NCBI GenBank assembly: GCA_020047835.1
Contig: JAIFNJ010000193.1
Location: forward strand, 1-8,558
DNA from: Bacteroidota bacterium
GTDB taxonomy: Bacteria > Bacteroidota > Bacteroidia > Bacteroidales > SZUA-534
DNA: 8,558 nt
Direction of reading: 5' to 3'
A program made the position numbers and the translations under genes. This document shows, piece after piece, positions 7,424-8,558 of the stretch; the first letter of the stretch is position 1, and every line of letters begins with the position of its first letter. A model generated the notes under the pieces. That model ran no database searches. It was not told the DNA's origin and saw only the letters and a program-made list of their open reading frames with translations.

Positions 7424-7491
7424 CTGTTAATGAAATATTAAAAGCTTCCCTTGGAACACATTACACTTTTGATACGGAAAGCAACGGAATT

Positions 7492-8544
7492 ATGCATCAC
7501 AAATACATGGTTATTGATCAGGATGCACCTTTATCAGATCCGTTGGTTTTTACAGGTTCACATAATTGGAGTGCTGCTGCCGATAACGATAACGATGAAA
7601 ATACCTTAATAGTGCATGATTCCACCCTAGCTAATGTTTATTATCAGAATTTCGTTTATCGTTTTGTTGAGAACAATGGAGTGCTTTCAGAATTGGATGG
7701 CCCTCCCACTGCAGTAAACGATTCAGTTGAAACAGAAGCCGGGCAATCATTGTTGGTTGAAGTACTTAAAAATGATGTGAAACAATCAGCAGTTACCGTT
7801 ATCATTGAATCACCGTCTGTAAATGGCTCAGCATACATTCCTTGGAGCAACCCAAATGTGATTGGATACTCTCCGAATCCTGATTTTATTGGAAAAGACT
7901 CCATTACTTATAAAATAGAATATCAAGCCGATGCAACTTTGTTTTCCATTGCCAAAATTTATATTAATGTGACAAAACCTACTACGGCTCCTACCGCAGT
8001 GAACGATTCGGTTGAAACATCCATGGACCAAGTTGTTACCATAACAGCTCTATCGAATGACATTCGTCAAGCCCCTGTTACATTAAGTATTGATATGTTG
8101 TCAAAAAATGGAAACGCTTACATTCCCTCCTACGATAAGACTTTGATCAAATACTTGCCTAATTCAGGTTTCTTTGGAACCGATTCTATTATTTATAAAA
8201 TTGCCTATCAATCGGATCCAACCCTATTTTCATTGGCATTAATTCATATAACCGTAACAAAACCCGATGGTATCAGCGATTTGGCAGGAGCTAATTTTCT
8301 ACACGTATTCCCTACTCCCTCTATAAATGGAGAAGTCACTATTGTGTGTTTCGCAAGTTCAGCAAGCAACGGTTCCATGCAATTATTGGATGTTACCGGA
8401 AAAGTGGTTTTTGAACAATCGGTAACACTTACGGCAGGTGAAAACATGATTAACAACACGTTTTCAGAGCAGTACAATGGCATTTATATACTTAGACTGA
8501 CTACTCCCACAGCCATTTGGAATCAAAAAATACTTTTTAAATAG
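7492..8544 (+). CDS. PLD-like secreted protein, C-terminal part (second HKD, two Ig-like repeats, T9SS sorting domain)
   Basis: This is the downstream portion of the interrupted gene. The ATG at 7492 is only the first ATG in the frame. Family-like sequence already begins at about 7405 (EGNNNITVNEILKASLG, then YTFDTESNGI), and the frame is open back to 7324. The ORF has 350 residues. Residues 2-9 hold the second HKD motif (H2, K4, D9; 7495-7518), followed by TGSHNWSAAA (21-30) and NDENTLIV, the usual PLD continuation. Residues 71-163 and 166-258 are two tandem Ig/cadherin-like repeats starting PTAVNDSVET. Residues about 268-350 are a T9SS type A sorting domain with VFPTP (272-276) in place of the common YPNP, then LLDVTGKVVFEQ and NGIYILRL. 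If translated alone from 7492 it would lack a signal peptide and could not reach the T9SS. Loss of function or an assembly error is therefore more likely than an independent gene. Confidence 0.85.
   Translation: MHHKYMVIDQDAPLSDPLVFTGSHNWSAAADNDNDENTLIVHDSTLANVYYQNFVYRFVENNGVLSELDGPPTAVNDSVETEAGQSLLVEVLKNDVKQSAVTVIIESPSVNGSAYIPWSNPNVIGYSPNPDFIGKDSITYKIEYQADATLFSIAKIYINVTKPTTAPTAVNDSVETSMDQVVTITALSNDIRQAPVTLSIDMLSKNGNAYIPSYDKTLIKYLPNSGFFGTDSIIYKIAYQSDPTLFSLALIHITVTKPDGISDLAGANFLHVFPTPSINGEVTIVCFASSASNGSMQLLDVTGKVVFEQSVTLTAGENMINNTFSEQYNGIYILRLTTPTAIWNQKILFK
7702..8265 (+). repeat. Two tandem 93-residue Ig/cadherin-like repeats within the PLD-like protein
   Basis: Unit 1 is 7702-7980 and unit 2 is 7987-8265, separated by two codons. 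Both encode 93 residues and align without gaps. By hand count about 51 residues are identical. Shared landmarks are PTAVNDSVET, ND near position 29, NG-AYIP, Y-PN, F-G-DSI-YKI-YQ and the closing VTKP. The pattern fits the bacterial Ig/cadherin-like (Big_9-type) fold, commonly a stalk between catalytic and anchoring modules. The first 27 bases after the initial two codons of each unit differ at three positions by eye, all synonymous, pointing to an internal duplication maintained under protein-level selection. Confidence 0.8.
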
Positions 8545-8558
8545 CTGCAAACCTAAAC

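Larger units (their letters stand above)
5795..8544 (+). pseudogene. Complete extent of the interrupted two-HKD phospholipase-D-like secreted protein gene
   Basis: Two consecutive open frames carry the N- and C-terminal parts of one protein, broken near 7402-7405. The first part has signal peptide, OB-fold-like, FN3-like and first HKD modules. The second has the second HKD, two Ig-like repeats and the sorting domain. A continuous version would be about 940 residues. The two PLD halves align well up to R536 (codon 7400-7402) and again from the EGNNN segment (7405-7419). About 22-26 codons are missing between them, and the frame moves in a way needing a lost length of 3n+1 bases. The second HKD cannot be joined to the first, and the first product lacks a sorting signal. 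The gene is therefore probably inactive unless the break is an assembly error. Confidence 0.7.

Noticed and set aside
7395..7425. Programmed ribosomal frameshift joining the two PLD frames
   Set aside because: No slippery heptamer or downstream structure is evident at the junction. A shift would not restore the roughly 25 residues missing from the second PLD half.
7492..8544. An independent gene starting at ATG 7492
   Set aside because: The product would start in the middle of a PLD half-domain with no signal peptide although it ends in a T9SS sorting domain. Family-like sequence extends upstream of the ATG in the same frame.

Overview
The window comes from a low-GC member of the Bacteroidota. 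The evidence is two proteins with C-terminal type IX secretion (T9SS) sorting domains, a TonB-dependent receptor that begins with a carboxypeptidase-D-like domain, and promoters fitting the Bacteroidota pattern (TTG, then TAnnTTTG) in place of E. coli -35/-10 boxes. No Shine-Dalgarno sites are obvious. All recognisable genes lie on the + strand.

Layout. (1) Positions 3-257 hold the C-terminal end of a membrane protein, possibly an ABC transporter. (2) Positions 258-489 form a hairpin-rich spacer with a 19-bp inverted repeat, two small stem-loops, and a promoter whose upstream element sits in a further inverted repeat. (3) Positions 490-1233 are kdsB, CMP-KDO synthetase for lipopolysaccharide. 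(4) Positions 1234-1502 are an AT-rich spacer ending in a good promoter. (5) Positions 1503-2876 encode a T9SS-secreted lamin-tail plus Ig-like protein with no catalytic domain that I can see. (6) A strong hairpin at 2890-2931 precedes a 929-residue TonB-dependent receptor (2955-5744). (7) Directly downstream is a large secreted phospholipase-D-superfamily (two-HKD) protein with OB-fold-like, FN3-like, PLD, two tandem Ig/cadherin-like and T9SS sorting domains. It is split into two reading frames (5795-7423 and 7492-8544).

The split is not a simple one-base slip. Comparing the two PLD half-domains shows that about 22-26 codons of the second half are absent at the junction near 7402-7405, with the frame changed. 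This points to a small out-of-frame internal deletion, real or an assembly artefact.

The last three genes look like one functional group: a secreted binding protein, an outer-membrane importer and a secreted phosphodiesterase/nuclease. My working inference is surface capture and cleavage of extracellular DNA or another phosphodiester polymer, with uptake of the products through the TonB receptor. No SusD-like lipoprotein accompanies the receptor, so this is not a standard glycan-utilisation pair. No CRISPR array, insertion sequence, rRNA or tRNA was seen.
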